Source: Bdellovibrionaceae bacterium UBA2339 (GTDB lineage: Bacteria; Bdellovibrionota; Bdellovibrionia; Bdellovibrionales; JAMPXM01). From it: 64,000 nucleotides of DNA. Below, piece after piece: positions 28,036 to 37,637 of the stretch. The stretch covers positions 9,297 through 73,296 of the forward strand of contig DDUL01000035.1 in assembly GCA_002344785.1 (NCBI GenBank). Direction: 5' to 3'. Positions within the stretch are counted from its first letter, which is position 1. Every line of letters starts with the position of its first letter. The notes under the pieces are model-generated. The model made no database searches, was not told the DNA's origin, and was given only the letters and a program-made list of their open reading frames with translations. Made by a program: the position numbers and the translations under genes.

Positions 28036-31000
28036 ATGTCCTTACGTCCTCAGTTCAAAACTCGCTGGTATCGAATCTACTACGCCTTGGCCGCCTTTGA
28101 TTTGGTGGCGATCGCGGCTTTGCTCTATTTCAATCATCAACACATTTCCGATTTTGAAATCCTCGTTGATCGCAACCAACAGTCCATCGAGGTTCTTCAC
28201 GACCTCAATCGCACAACGGCCCTCATTGCTGACGCGGATCTACTCGCCGGCCAAGTCGTCCAACAACTGGGTCAGCGCGAATCAAAACTCAAGGCACCCC
28301 ACGACCCAGCTTCGGGTTCAGCCCACCTCAAAGAATTGCAAGAGATCGAGTCCCGCCTCGCTGAGCACCTCACGACTTTGCGAAACGAACTTCGCGCTTG
28401 GCCTGATCTTTCAGACAGCGACTTGGCCAGACTACAGAGAGCTGAAGACGCGTTCAAAGAGGCGCGAACGGCGAGTCAGGCTCTCGCCCTCGCAAGCCTA
28501 CCGGCCGAAGGCCAACGCCATCTTCGCAAAATGGACGAGTTCAATGCCAAAGCGCGAAGTGAGCTCAGTCAAATCCGCGTCCAGCTCACCGATCGCCATC
28601 AACGTCTCTTTGAAACTTTCAAGGCGCAACTCGAAGCCTCGCAGATTCACAAATATATTTTCGTGGGCATGTTCGTGCTCATTCTTGGCGCGATCGTGGT
28701 CTATGGTCGAAAACTCACTCGCGTCTTCGCCAGCCAGTTTGAACGCGAAGTCCAACAGATGGATGAGAACAAGAAACTCATTCAGGCCCTGAGATTGACC
28801 AACGAACGCCTCGACTTTGTCGTCGAGGGGGCAGGTCTTGGAACCTGGGACTGGTGGCTCAACAGCAATGACGTCACCTTCGATCGTCGTTGGTGCGAAA
28901 TGATCGGCTTAAAGTGGGAGGAGACTCCGCAGGTCTATTCGACATGGCGACGCTTGGTGCATCCCGATGATCTTGAGATTGCCGAGCGCGATATTCGTCG
29001 GCACCTTCTGGGCGAAGATCCATATTATGAAAACATTCATCGCATGCGTCACGCCGATGGATCATGGGTTTGGATCTTGGCGCGAGGCCGAGTGAGTGAA
29101 CGCGACGTCGAAGGCCGGCCGATCCGCTTTTCAGGAACACATCTCAACATCACTGAGTACAAAGAGTCCGAGATTCTGTCGGGTGAAATTCAACGCCTTG
29201 CCAAGATCGGCGGATGGGAACTGGACCTTCAGTCGCAAAAGATCTGGTGGACCGAAGAAGCTTATCGCGTCCACCGACTCCCCATCGGCGAACCTCTGAA
29301 CTTCGAGAGAGTGATGGGATTCTTTGACCCGAAGGACATGCCACGCATCGAAAAGTGCCTCGAAATGGCGAAGGCCGGAGAAAAGTACGCCGAGACTTTT
29401 CGAATCACCGATTTCGAAGGCCAAGCCCGATGGATCGAGGGCACCGGCGAGCCCGTGCATGGACTTAATGGCGAAGTCGTACGCCTTCGCGGCACGCTCC
29501 AAGACGTCACCGAACGCTACGAAGCTTCGATGCAGCTGCAAAGTCGCGAGGCCTATATCAACGCGCTTTTCACGCAGTCTCGCGATCCGATGATGACGCT
29601 CAACCCGCCCGACTGGCGCTTCACCAGCGCCAATCAAGCCGCGCTTGAGTTGTTTGGCGCCAAAAGCCTTGAGGATTTCATCGGCCGCGGGCCCTGGGAA
29701 GTTTCTCCGGAACGCCAGCCAAACGATCAACTCTCCAGCGAAGCCGCGCTCCAGAGAATTCAGGCGGCAATGAATTTGGGACGCCAGTTCTTTGAGTGGA
29801 CACATCAAACTCTCGATGGCGTCGAAGTTCCCTGCACGGTTCTCTTAAGCCGAGTGTCTTACGGAGATCAAAGCTTCTTGCAGGCGACAGTGCGGGATAT
29901 TTCCGAACAAAAAGCCGCGGAGCTCGCACTGCTTCGCAAGACGCGAGAATTGGATCAGTTCTTCGCCATCTCCATCGACATGCTCTGCATCGCCGATCTC
30001 GATGGACGCTTTCGCCGCGTGAATCCCGCATTCAGCGAAATTTTGGGATACACTGACGCTGAACTCACGTCGCAAAGTTATTTGAACTTCATTCACCCTG
30101 ACGATCTCGAAAGAACGCAGACTGAGATGGGACGTCTGAACGACGGTCGCTCCACCATGCACTTCGAGAATCGATACCGCTGCAAAGACGGCCGCTATCG
30201 AATCATCTCATGGACAGCGACACCTGACCTGCAGCTCGGCGTGGTGTACGCCGCCGCCCGCGACGTCACACTGGAGCGCACACGCGAAAACGAAATGCGC
30301 GAGGTCATGCGCGCCATCGAGCAGAGCGCCATCGTGTCCACGCTCGATCGCGAAGGGCGCTTGCTCACAGTCAACGATGAGTATTGTCGCATCAGTGGCC
30401 TGCGACGTGAGGAACTCATCGGTCAGCCACCCCAATTCTCCAAGTCAGGATTTGAATCGAAAGAGAAGTTCGACGAGATCTGGCCCATTGTGAATTCGGG
30501 ACGAACATGGACCGGAGAACTTCGCCACCGCGCCGCGGATGGTCGCACGTCGATCGTCAAAGCGCTCGTCGCGCCCGTGCACAACGCCTCTGAAGAAGTC
30601 GACAGATTCATCTCGATCCGCTTTGACCTCACCGAACAGCGACGCCTGCAACGCCAGCTCGAAGAAGCTCAGCGTGTGGCGCGTATTGGGAACTGGACAT
30701 ATGATCTTGATCTCGGTCGCTTTGAGTGTTCGCCGCAACTTTTTGAAATTCTCGCGCTCAATCCCGACGTCGAACTGATGCGCATCGATGCGATCAGCTC
30801 TCGTCTGCATCCTGAAGATCGCGATGCCTGGCAAAATGCCTTTGAACAATGTCGTCGTCTCGGAATTGCGTTTCGAATTCGCTCACGACTACGACCCGAT
30901 TCCGCCGACAGTCGCACAATGAGCGGCTCGCGGTGGATCGAAACGATCGGACAAAGCGTTCAGACGGATGAATCGCAGATCAACGCCGTCACCGGCACTT

Positions 31001-31821
31001 GTCAGGACATCACCGAGAAGGTCGCCGGCGAGCTCGCACTTGAAGAACAACGAATCATGACCATTCACACTGCGAAGCTGGCTTCGCTCGGTGAAATGTC
31101 GGCCGGCGTCGCCCACGAGATCAACAATCCTCTCGCGATCATCAACGGCAATCTCGGCCTACTCGGCAAACACCGACTCGATGAGAAGAAGTTCAAAGAG
31201 AAGGTTGCGACACTTCAGCGAGCCGTCACGCGGATCGCCAAAATCGTCAATGGTTTGCGAAAATTCGCGCGCACCACGGACGGAGAAACTTTTGTTTCAG
31301 CCTCGCTTGCGCAAATCGCCCGCGAAGCCATTGTCATCACCGAGACAAAGTCCAAGCGCCATGGCACACGCGTCGATCTGCAGATCGCCCCGAATCTGAA
31401 CGAATCTGATCTGACACTCTTTTGTGACCCGATCGAGATCGAGCAAGTCGTCATCAACCTCGTCAATAACGCCATCGACGCCGTTAAACACAATGACGAT
31501 GCCGAACAGCGGTGGGTGAAAGTGGTGATCGAGACCTCCGCCCAAGCCCCGAGCGACGAAGTCATCTTGCGCGTCGTGGACTCTGGGCTTGGCCTGACTC
31601 CGGATGCGGAGGCCAAAATGTTCGATCCATTCTTTACGACCAAACCGATAGGCGAAGGCACTGGCCTCGGGCTATCGATTTCAAGGGGGATCGTCGATCG
31701 CCATCAAGGCCAACTCGCCCTTAACAAGAGCTTCGCCCATACTTGCTTTGAAGTTCGCCTCCCTCGGAAACTCGGCGCAATTCAATCGGCGACACAGACT
31801 GCAACGACCAAGGAAGTTTGA
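28036..31821 (+). CDS. Membrane sensor histidine kinase with about six PAS domains
   Basis: 1261 residues. Two transmembrane helices (about 13-32 and 206-226) flank a roughly 170-residue helical periplasmic sensor. Then PAS domains lie near 258-375, 385-495, 505-625, 635-750, 760-875 and 880-1000; typical pieces are GTWDWWLNSNDVTF and RFRRVNPAFSEILGYTDAEL. HisKA is LASLGEMSAGVAHEINNPLA with the phospho-acceptor His. HATPase blocks are VVINLVNNAIDAVKHN, VVDSGLGLTP and GTGLGLSISRGIVDRHQG. A receiver gene follows 9 bp downstream, the likely partner. Signal unknown. Confidence 0.92.
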   Translation: MSLRPQFKTRWYRIYYALAAFDLVAIAALLYFNHQHISDFEILVDRNQQSIEVLHDLNRTTALIADADLLAGQVVQQLGQRESKLKAPHDPASGSAHLKELQEIESRLAEHLTTLRNELRAWPDLSDSDLARLQRAEDAFKEARTASQALALASLPAEGQRHLRKMDEFNAKARSELSQIRVQLTDRHQRLFETFKAQLEASQIHKYIFVGMFVLILGAIVVYGRKLTRVFASQFEREVQQMDENKKLIQALRLTNERLDFVVEGAGLGTWDWWLNSNDVTFDRRWCEMIGLKWEETPQVYSTWRRLVHPDDLEIAERDIRRHLLGEDPYYENIHRMRHADGSWVWILARGRVSERDVEGRPIRFSGTHLNITEYKESEILSGEIQRLAKIGGWELDLQSQKIWWTEEAYRVHRLPIGEPLNFERVMGFFDPKDMPRIEKCLEMAKAGEKYAETFRITDFEGQARWIEGTGEPVHGLNGEVVRLRGTLQDVTERYEASMQLQSREAYINALFTQSRDPMMTLNPPDWRFTSANQAALELFGAKSLEDFIGRGPWEVSPERQPNDQLSSEAALQRIQAAMNLGRQFFEWTHQTLDGVEVPCTVLLSRVSYGDQSFLQATVRDISEQKAAELALLRKTRELDQFFAISIDMLCIADLDGRFRRVNPAFSEILGYTDAELTSQSYLNFIHPDDLERTQTEMGRLNDGRSTMHFENRYRCKDGRYRIISWTATPDLQLGVVYAAARDVTLERTRENEMREVMRAIEQSAIVSTLDREGRLLTVNDEYCRISGLRREELIGQPPQFSKSGFESKEKFDEIWPIVNSGRTWTGELRHRAADGRTSIVKALVAPVHNASEEVDRFISIRFDLTEQRRLQRQLEEAQRVARIGNWTYDLDLGRFECSPQLFEILALNPDVELMRIDAISSRLHPEDRDAWQNAFEQCRRLGIAFRIRSRLRPDSADSRTMSGSRWIETIGQSVQTDESQINAVTGTCQDITEKVAGELALEEQRIMTIHTAKLASLGEMSAGVAHEINNPLAIINGNLGLLGKHRLDEKKFKEKVATLQRAVTRIAKIVNGLRKFARTTDGETFVSASLAQIAREAIVITETKSKRHGTRVDLQIAPNLNESDLTLFCDPIEIEQVVINLVNNAIDAVKHNDDAEQRWVKVVIETSAQAPSDEVILRVVDSGLGLTPDAEAKMFDPFFTTKPIGEGTGLGLSISRGIVDRHQGQLALNKSFAHTCFEVRLPRKLGAIQSATQTATTKEV

Positions 31822-31830
31822 GGAGGCTCA

Positions 31831-32205
31831 TTGACCTACACAATCTTCTACATCGATGACGAGGCGGATCTTCTTGAGATGTTCGTGGATTCACATTCAG
31901 GCGATGAATTTGAGATTCACGTCTTCACTCAGCCTCAGGATCTTATGGATGCCCTCAGTACGAAGAAGCCCGATCTCGTATTGATCGACTTTAGACTTCC
32001 TGGCACCAACGGTGATCATCTCGCTCAGCAGATTGATCAAAAACTGAAGCGCGCTGTTCCCAAGGCCCTGATCACAGGCGATCTTCGCATTTCGCCGACG
32101 TCTCGATTCATCAAGATCTTTTCAAAGCCCTATGATCCGCAAGATATGCAGAAGTTCCTCGAGAGTGGCGAGTGGCGAAAAGCTGACTCCAAAAACACGC
32201 ACTGA
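31831..32205 (+). CDS. Single-domain response regulator (receiver only)
   Basis: 124 residues. TTG start at 31831 with GGAGG just 4 nt upstream, right after the kinase stop; later ATGs would remove the acidic pocket. IFYIDDEADLLEMF supplies the Asp pair, DLVLIDFRLPGTNGDH the phospho-acceptor Asp, ALITGD the Thr and KIFSKPYDP the Lys. No output domain, so it may relay phosphate or act by protein contact. Partner of the 1261-residue kinase. Confidence 0.88.
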   Translation: MTYTIFYIDDEADLLEMFVDSHSGDEFEIHVFTQPQDLMDALSTKKPDLVLIDFRLPGTNGDHLAQQIDQKLKRAVPKALITGDLRISPTSRFIKIFSKPYDPQDMQKFLESGEWRKADSKNTH

Positions 32206-32240
32206 GGAAAAATCAAAGACGGACCCGCGATCTCGCGCTT

Positions 32241-32678
32241 TCAGGCTTCAAGCGGCTCCGTTCCACTCGCCCCACCGAGTTTTTTGAGCGAGTCCTTGAT
32301 CTCAATCCATGGAACGCGATCCGAGAAGAACACATGCGCGCTCGGCTTTCGCTCAGGTGTTGGCTCAAGACTCACGTAGGTGAAATGCACCTCGCCCGGC
32401 CATCGCGTCGAGCGAAAGAACATCTGCGTTCCGCAATGGCCGCAGAACTGGCGTGTCGCGGCCGCAGATGAAGCGAAACTCTTGAGCTCATCTTGACCTG
32501 TCAGAACCCTGAACTGCGTTTCGGGAACTCCCGACCAAGTCACAAACGCAGCACCATGCAGACGACGGCACATACTACAATGGTCGTGTGCGACAAACTT
32601 CAACGGTTCGCGAACTTCATATTGGACGCGCCCACAAAAGCACTTTCCTCGCAGAGTCGAACTCGCATCTTGTGACAT
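32241..32678 (-). CDS. GFA family (CENP-V/GFA domain) zinc protein
   Basis: 145 residues, ATG preceded by GGGAGG. Zinc ligands: KCFCGRVQYEV, HCSMCRRLHGAAFVTW and QFCGHCGTQMFFRS. This is the GFA fold, named for glutathione-dependent formaldehyde-activating enzyme, although most members have unknown substrates. Convergent with the response regulator gene. Confidence 0.9.
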   Translation of the reverse strand: MSQDASSTLRGKCFCGRVQYEVREPLKFVAHDHCSMCRRLHGAAFVTWSGVPETQFRVLTGQDELKSFASSAAATRQFCGHCGTQMFFRSTRWPGEVHFTYVSLEPTPERKPSAHVFFSDRVPWIEIKDSLKKLGGASGTEPLEA

Positions 32679-32843
32679 GTGAACCTCCCAGAAGCTTCAT
32701 TCATGTCGATGATGCGAAAGATTCGTTGCGAAATCAGTCAAAAAAACACGCCCCAATGAACACGCTCCCAACCAACTCACCTCGAGCCACGACAAGTCCT
32801 CGCGCACAAAGCCCAAGAACTTGTCGTGGCCCGCCCGTGAGCT

Positions 32844-33509
32844 TCAAACCCGCGCACCCACCTTCGCAATTTTCAAATCAAACACGCCCACTGGCTCACC
32901 GCCTCCGACAGGAACTTGAAACTGAACGACGGCCTCGTTTTGATCTTGAGGTGACATGGACTGCAAGATTCGGTCGTCGGCATTCAGTCCTTCACCGGCG
33001 AAGTACATTTGTGTCACCAATTCATGGTAGCCACGCTTCATCACTCGAAAGTGAATGTGCGGAGGTCGAACCCAATCTCGATCCGCCGGGTAGGCCCCGG
33101 GACGAATCGTCTTGAAGGCGTATCGGCCCTGAGCATCCGTGATCGCGCGGCCCCAGTATTGAAAGTTAGGGTCGAGCGGAGCTGTGTTGGGATCATTCGG
33201 ATGATTGTATCGACCCGAGGCGCAAGCTTGCCAAATTTCCACGAGCGCCCCATCGACCACGGCGCAATTCTGATCGCGCACTGTTCCCGTCACCCACACC
33301 ACTTCGCCCACGGCCTTGGCGCTGGATCCAACTACAGTCGTCAAGTCCGTATCTTTATCCGCTTGATTGACGATCGGGTAAAAGGGCCCTCGAGGCTGTG
33401 GCGCGGTCACACCGCAAACTTGTGCGGCGGAGGCCTCGATCGCTTTCCAGCTTCCTAGGGCCGTCAAGGCCAGACCCGTCGACTTCAAAAATCCACGTCG
33501 CGATTTCAT
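32844..33509 (-). CDS. Tat-exported intradiol ring-cleavage dioxygenase-like protein
   Basis: 221 residues from the ATG at 33509, with AGGAGG upstream; it overlaps the stop of the preceding gene (ATGA). MKSRRGFLKSTGLALTALGS is a Tat signal (SRRGFLK). Non-heme Fe(III) ligands fit Tyr101 (GRYNHPND), Tyr140 (RPGAYP), His151 and His153 (RPPHIHFRV), as in protocatechuate 3,4-dioxygenase beta chains. GRAITDAQGRYAFKTI is another family block. Exported members of this family act on unknown aromatic diols. Cotranscribed with a membrane-anchored protein, under a divergent LysR gene. Confidence 0.87.
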   Translation of the reverse strand: MKSRRGFLKSTGLALTALGSWKAIEASAAQVCGVTAPQPRGPFYPIVNQADKDTDLTTVVGSSAKAVGEVVWVTGTVRDQNCAVVDGALVEIWQACASGRYNHPNDPNTAPLDPNFQYWGRAITDAQGRYAFKTIRPGAYPADRDWVRPPHIHFRVMKRGYHELVTQMYFAGEGLNADDRILQSMSPQDQNEAVVQFQVPVGGGEPVGVFDLKIAKVGARV

Positions 33510-34141
33510 CGAGCACCTCCTGTCGAGGCCGCGACGCAATCGGCGTAGCTTCGCTCACCGAGATCTGCCCAGCGCTCATGGGTTAACGTTTGGCCGCGAA
33601 TCACTGTGATGACTTCTTCACGAAGATTGATCTGACACTTCTTTTGCTCGTGATCCACATTCTCAACTCGTTCAGCCTTCACTTCGACTTGAATCTGCTC
33701 ATGTCCATCGCGCCCTTGGAGAATCAACTGCGGACCGATGACACCGTCCAAGTCACAAACCTGACCCGTGGTCACACAGGGCGCTCCGGCGCCTGTGTTT
33801 TGGTGATCAAGAAGCGTGATCCCCGCCAATTCAGGAATCAGCACCTTCAGCATCGGCCTCGAGTAATCCGCTCGCGAACAAAGCACGCTCTTCGCATTCA
33901 GTTCCACGCCGATGGACTTCACCGACTTATGAACCTCGACGACTCGAGTTTCAAAAGTCGGGCGATCTGCGACGGGGCTCGCCACTTCCGCAGCGCTGAC
34001 GCTGGCGACATACCAGCCCGCTGTGCCCAGCAAGGTCAGCGCCAGAAAAGCTCCCCGCGATCCCACCTGCGGCATTCGATTTTGAACATCCTTCCCATCC
34101 ATCACTTCGACATTCACTTCGATATTTCTTTGTTTGGGCAT
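33506..34141 (-). CDS. Membrane-anchored or exported protein of unknown function, operon with the dioxygenase
   Basis: 211 residues, ATG with GGAGG 6 nt upstream. A hydrophobic stretch FLALTLLGTAGWYVASVSAA (about 32-51) is a signal or anchor. The mature part has six Cys or so (SVLCSRADY, GAPCVTTGQVCDLDG, KKCQINL, YADCVAAS) and beta-rich segments. No family recognised. ATGA overlap with the dioxygenase gene implies a joint role. Confidence 0.65.
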   Translation of the reverse strand: MPKQRNIEVNVEVMDGKDVQNRMPQVGSRGAFLALTLLGTAGWYVASVSAAEVASPVADRPTFETRVVEVHKSVKSIGVELNAKSVLCSRADYSRPMLKVLIPELAGITLLDHQNTGAGAPCVTTGQVCDLDGVIGPQLILQGRDGHEQIQVEVKAERVENVDHEQKKCQINLREEVITVIRGQTLTHERWADLGERSYADCVAASTGGAR

Positions 34142-34207
34142 TTCGCACCTCCGGAGATGGGTTTAGACCCGCTCTTCCGATAAAAAAATTGAATCTTATT
34201 TACTTTA

Positions 34208-34228
34208 CTGATTCAGATTATTAATCAG
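34208..34228. promoter_or_regulatory. Inverted repeats in the lysR-dioxygenase intergenic region (probable LysR sites)
   Basis: Arms CTGATT (34208-34213) and AATCAG (34223-34228) are perfectly complementary. A second pair TGAATC (34190-34195) and GATTCA (34210-34215) shares the same arm. The 96-bp A+T-rich spacer lies between divergent starts, where LysR-type regulators usually bind. Confidence 0.5.
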
Positions 34229-34237
34229 TTGAGGCAT

Positions 34238-35098
34238 ATGGTTTCACCCCAAGACATCACCTATTTCCTCGCCATCGCCCGGCATCTCTCTCTGCGAGCC
34301 GCCGCCGCCGAGCTCCACGTCACGCAGCCGGCGCTCAGCCACTCGCTGAAACGCCTCGAAAGCCAGCTCGATGCGCAGCTGTTTGAGCGGACCACCAAAG
34401 GACTTCGACTCACTCTCGCCGGTCAGCGCTTGCAGAGCGAGAGCCAAAGCCTTCTGCCACAATGGCAAAGCTTGAGTCAGACCAAGGCGGTTCCGACGGG
34501 AAGACTTCGGGTGGGCATGCATGCGTCCGTTGCCACTTACTTCGCTCCGGGCCTACTTCGACATTTCATGGAGAATGGCTTGACCCTCGGTATGGAGCTG
34601 GTTCACTCGCTCTCTCGTGATCTTGTTCGCCAAGTTCTCGAAGGCGAATTGGATCTGGCGCTGGCCATGAACCCCGCCGAGCATCCCTCGCTCGTCATTC
34701 GCGAAATTTTGGATGATCAAGTCGAAGTCTTTGTGGCGGCGCGGAAAACGCACTTTGAGGAACATCTCATCTATGACCCCGCGCTCGCTCAGTCGCAGTG
34801 GATGCTGAAGTCCCTTCGGCGCCTCGGTCATCACTTCAAAACCCACACGCACTCCAGTAGTCTCGAAGTGATTCGCGCGCTTGCCGAAGAAGGACTGGGC
34901 GCGGCGATTCTTCCCGCACGCGTTGCCGCGCTTTCCAAAAAGCCGCTGCGGCCTCTGATCAAAAACGGACCGCGGTATCGAGATCGACTTTGCATCGTAA
35001 CGCGGCCGCACTTCGCCCAACATGAACCCGGTCAAAGCTGGCTGAAGAGCCTGCGCGACTACGCACGAAGCGAACACGGAAACCCCAAGATTCCTTAA
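34238..35098 (+). CDS. LysR-family transcriptional regulator
   Basis: About 286 residues from the ATG at 34238. N-terminal HTH: DITYFLAIARHLSLRAAAAE, LHVTQPALSHSLKRLESQLD, AQLFERTTKGLRLTLAG. The effector domain follows, with LRVGMHASVATYFAPGL. Divergent from the exported dioxygenase operon across a palindrome-containing spacer, so that operon is the likely target; the effector may be an aromatic compound (inference). Confidence 0.9.
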   Translation: MVSPQDITYFLAIARHLSLRAAAAELHVTQPALSHSLKRLESQLDAQLFERTTKGLRLTLAGQRLQSESQSLLPQWQSLSQTKAVPTGRLRVGMHASVATYFAPGLLRHFMENGLTLGMELVHSLSRDLVRQVLEGELDLALAMNPAEHPSLVIREILDDQVEVFVAARKTHFEEHLIYDPALAQSQWMLKSLRRLGHHFKTHTHSSSLEVIRALAEEGLGAAILPARVAALSKKPLRPLIKNGPRYRDRLCIVTRPHFAQHEPGQSWLKSLRDYARSEHGNPKIP

Positions 35099-35184
35099 CA
35101 ACTGCCAAAGGAATACTTGAGGAAAGGCCGCCTTCCTCGAGCTTGTCTTGCGGGGGCACGCTCCGAGTGAGACGATAAGTCCCT

Positions 35185-37485
35185 ATGCCGAATCGCTACG
35201 CATCCCAATCTCGCGTTTTCATCTTGAGTCACCCGACGCCAGCGCTTGAGCGCTGGTCGGAAATCATGAAACGCGAAGGCTATGAGTGTCTTTGGACGGA
35301 TCAAGCCGAAAAGGCATTGGACTCGGCCCGCGAGTTTCGGCCCGATCTGATTCTCGTCTGCGCCGACTTCGTGGGCGCGCGCAGCTGCCCCGACTTCAAG
35401 GCACTTCCCGAGCTCAGCTCCTGCTTCCTCGTGCTCTCCTTTGCGCCCCATCACTTAGAGAATGCCACCCTCGACGGACATTCAATCCGCTTCGATGATT
35501 ATCTCAGCTATGAGATTCCAGAGCGTGAGTACCTTTTACGACTCAAGTCCTTCATGCGTCACAAATCTCAGTATGCTCAGCTGCGCGCCAGCGAAGCGGC
35601 CATGGCTGTTTCCGAAGAGAAATTTCGACTTTTGGCTCGCGCCACCAATGACACGCTTTGGGACTGGGATCTGACCAACGACTCACTTTGGTGGAACGAT
35701 GGCATTGAATTGCTGTTCGGCTACAAAAAGTCAGAAGTACTTCCCGACATTCGCTCTTGGACCAACTACATCCACGCCGACGATTATCTGAGCGTCAATC
35801 AAACCCTCGACCAAGCTTTCAAAAACACGCGGACAAATTCTTGGTCCGCTCACTATCGTTTCCAAAAAGCCGACGGAAGCTTTGCCTTTGTTCTGGATCG
35901 CGGCCACATCATGCGCGACGCCAAAGGCACGCCCGTTCGGATGGTCGGCGGCATGACAGACCTGACCGAGCGCAAAGCCACCGAAGAGAAACTGCGCGAA
36001 CAAGCCGCGTTGCTTGAAAAGGCTCAAGACGCCATCATCGTCCGCGATCTTCAGCACAAAATTCTCTTCTGGAATAGCAGTGCCGTGCGCATCTACGGTT
36101 GGCCGAAGTCCGAGGCCATCGGCAAAAACATTCAAACGCTGCTCTACTCAGACCCGACCCACTTTTTAAATGCGACGCGAACTGTATTGTCCAAAGGCGA
36201 GTGGACGGGCGAGCTCGAACAGCGCACCAAAGACGGACGCAGCATCGTCATTGAAGGACATTGGAACTTAGTCACTGACGAAAAAGGTCAGCCGAAATCC
36301 ATCTTGGTGATCAACACCGACATCACTCACAAGAAAAAACTCGAAGAGCAGTTCTTGCGCGTTCAACGCATGGAAAGCATCGGCACGCTCGCCGGCGGCG
36401 TCGCACACGATCTCAACAACATTCTGACGCCCATTCTTTTGTCCGTCGATTTGCTGAAAATGGAAATTCAAGACCCCAAAAGCGTGGAGCGCCTGGACAA
36501 CATCGGACGCAGCGCTCGCCGCGGAGCCGAGATGGTGAGTCAGGTGCTGTCCTTTGCGCGCGGCATGGAAGGCCAGCGCATTGAGATTGAACCCGCGACA
36601 TTGATTCGCGATGTGGTCCAAATCATCAGCGAAACTTTCCCAAAGAACATCCAGATCGATTGCAAACTTGCGGACGATCCCTGGAATCTCATCGCGGATC
36701 CGACACAACTCCACCAAGTCCTGCTGAATCTCTGCGTGAACTCGCGAGACGCCATGCCAAACGGCGGACGCCTCAAACTGAGTGTCGAGAACATGGTGAT
36801 CGACGAACACTACGCCGCGATGAACATCGAAGCGCGCGTTGGGCCCCACATCAAAATCGAAGTCGAAGACACGGGAAGCGGAATTCCCAAGGCCATCATG
36901 GAAAAGATCTTCGACCCTTTCTTCACGACCAAAGAAGTCGGCAAGGGCACAGGCCTTGGTCTTTCGACTTCGCTTGCCATCGTGAAGTCGCACGGCGGCT
37001 TCATCCGCGCCTACAGCGATCCCGGTATGGGCGCGCGCTTTCGCATCTATATTCCGGCGGTCACCGAAGCGCGCGACCGTGCGCTCTTGGACCCAGCTCT
37101 CAATATGCCGCGCGGACGCGGCGAACTTGTGCTGGTCGTCGACGATGAAGCTTCGATTCGGCAAATCACCAAGCAGACCCTCGAGGCCTTTGGCTACCGC
37201 GTTCTCTTGGCTGTCGACGGCAGCGAAGCTGTTTCAACTTATGTGCAACATCGCGATGAAGTGGCTGTGGTGCTGACCGACATGATGATGCCGGTCATGG
37301 ATGGTCCAGCGACCATTCAAGTTTTGCTGAAGATCAATCCCAAGATCCGCATCATCGGCGCCAGTGGCATCACCGGTAACGGCAAAGTTCTGCAGTCCGC
37401 CGATGCGGGCTTGAAGCACTTTCTCCCCAAACCCTACACAGCCGACACTTTGCTCAAGGCCATTCGCAAAATTCTTGATGAGTGA
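35185..37485 (+). CDS. Hybrid sensor histidine kinase, cytoplasmic, with receiver at each end
   Basis: 766 residues, no transmembrane helix. Residues 1-125 look like a receiver (VFILSHPTPALERWSEIMKR; PDLILVCADF) but lack the acidic pair, so probably degenerate. PAS domains lie at about 140-260 (ATNDTLWDWDLTNDSLWWND) and 270-385. HisKA is RMESIGTLAGGVAHDLNNIL, then HATPase (QVLLNLCVNSRDAMPNGGR; GKGTGLGLSTSLAIVKSHGG). The C-terminal receiver at about 643-766 is intact (LVVDDEASIRQI, VVLTDMMMPVMDG, FLPKPY). HDLNNILTP is typical of ntrB-like hybrid kinases. Signal and target unknown. Confidence 0.9.
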   Translation: MPNRYASQSRVFILSHPTPALERWSEIMKREGYECLWTDQAEKALDSAREFRPDLILVCADFVGARSCPDFKALPELSSCFLVLSFAPHHLENATLDGHSIRFDDYLSYEIPEREYLLRLKSFMRHKSQYAQLRASEAAMAVSEEKFRLLARATNDTLWDWDLTNDSLWWNDGIELLFGYKKSEVLPDIRSWTNYIHADDYLSVNQTLDQAFKNTRTNSWSAHYRFQKADGSFAFVLDRGHIMRDAKGTPVRMVGGMTDLTERKATEEKLREQAALLEKAQDAIIVRDLQHKILFWNSSAVRIYGWPKSEAIGKNIQTLLYSDPTHFLNATRTVLSKGEWTGELEQRTKDGRSIVIEGHWNLVTDEKGQPKSILVINTDITHKKKLEEQFLRVQRMESIGTLAGGVAHDLNNILTPILLSVDLLKMEIQDPKSVERLDNIGRSARRGAEMVSQVLSFARGMEGQRIEIEPATLIRDVVQIISETFPKNIQIDCKLADDPWNLIADPTQLHQVLLNLCVNSRDAMPNGGRLKLSVENMVIDEHYAAMNIEARVGPHIKIEVEDTGSGIPKAIMEKIFDPFFTTKEVGKGTGLGLSTSLAIVKSHGGFIRAYSDPGMGARFRIYIPAVTEARDRALLDPALNMPRGRGELVLVVDDEASIRQITKQTLEAFGYRVLLAVDGSEAVSTYVQHRDEVAVVLTDMMMPVMDGPATIQVLLKINPKIRIIGASGITGNGKVLQSADAGLKHFLPKPYTADTLLKAIRKILDE

Positions 37486-37609
37486 ATCGCAAATTCACGG
37501 AGCGCCAGCCCAGGCCCAGGCCCCGGCCCCGGCCCTAGCAGACGCCGCGGGCCCTGAAATTGATTTGCCGCCCGGCCCGCAAGCGACCTACATTTAGCTT
37601 TGTGTCCCG

Positions 37610-37632
37610 CCTATCGCCGCTTAACCGATAGG
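37610..37632 (+). promoter_or_regulatory. Hairpin that covers the ribosome-binding site of the large SGNH gene
   Basis: Arms CCTATCG (37610-37616) and CGATAGG (37626-37632) are perfectly complementary with a 9-nt loop. The AGG of the likely AGGA ribosome-binding site belongs to the 3' arm, and the GTG start is at 37638. Folding would hide the site. Confidence 0.4.
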
Positions 37633-37637
37633 AAGCC

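Noticed and set aside
36268..37164. 298-codon minus-strand frame opposite the hybrid kinase
   Set aside because: Lies entirely within HisKA/HATPase coding sequence; no ribosome-binding site or family match.
37500..37535. GC-rich CCCAGGCCC/CCCCGGCCC stretch after the hybrid kinase
   Set aside because: Short, irregular and without symmetry or a T-run; probably simple spacer sequence.
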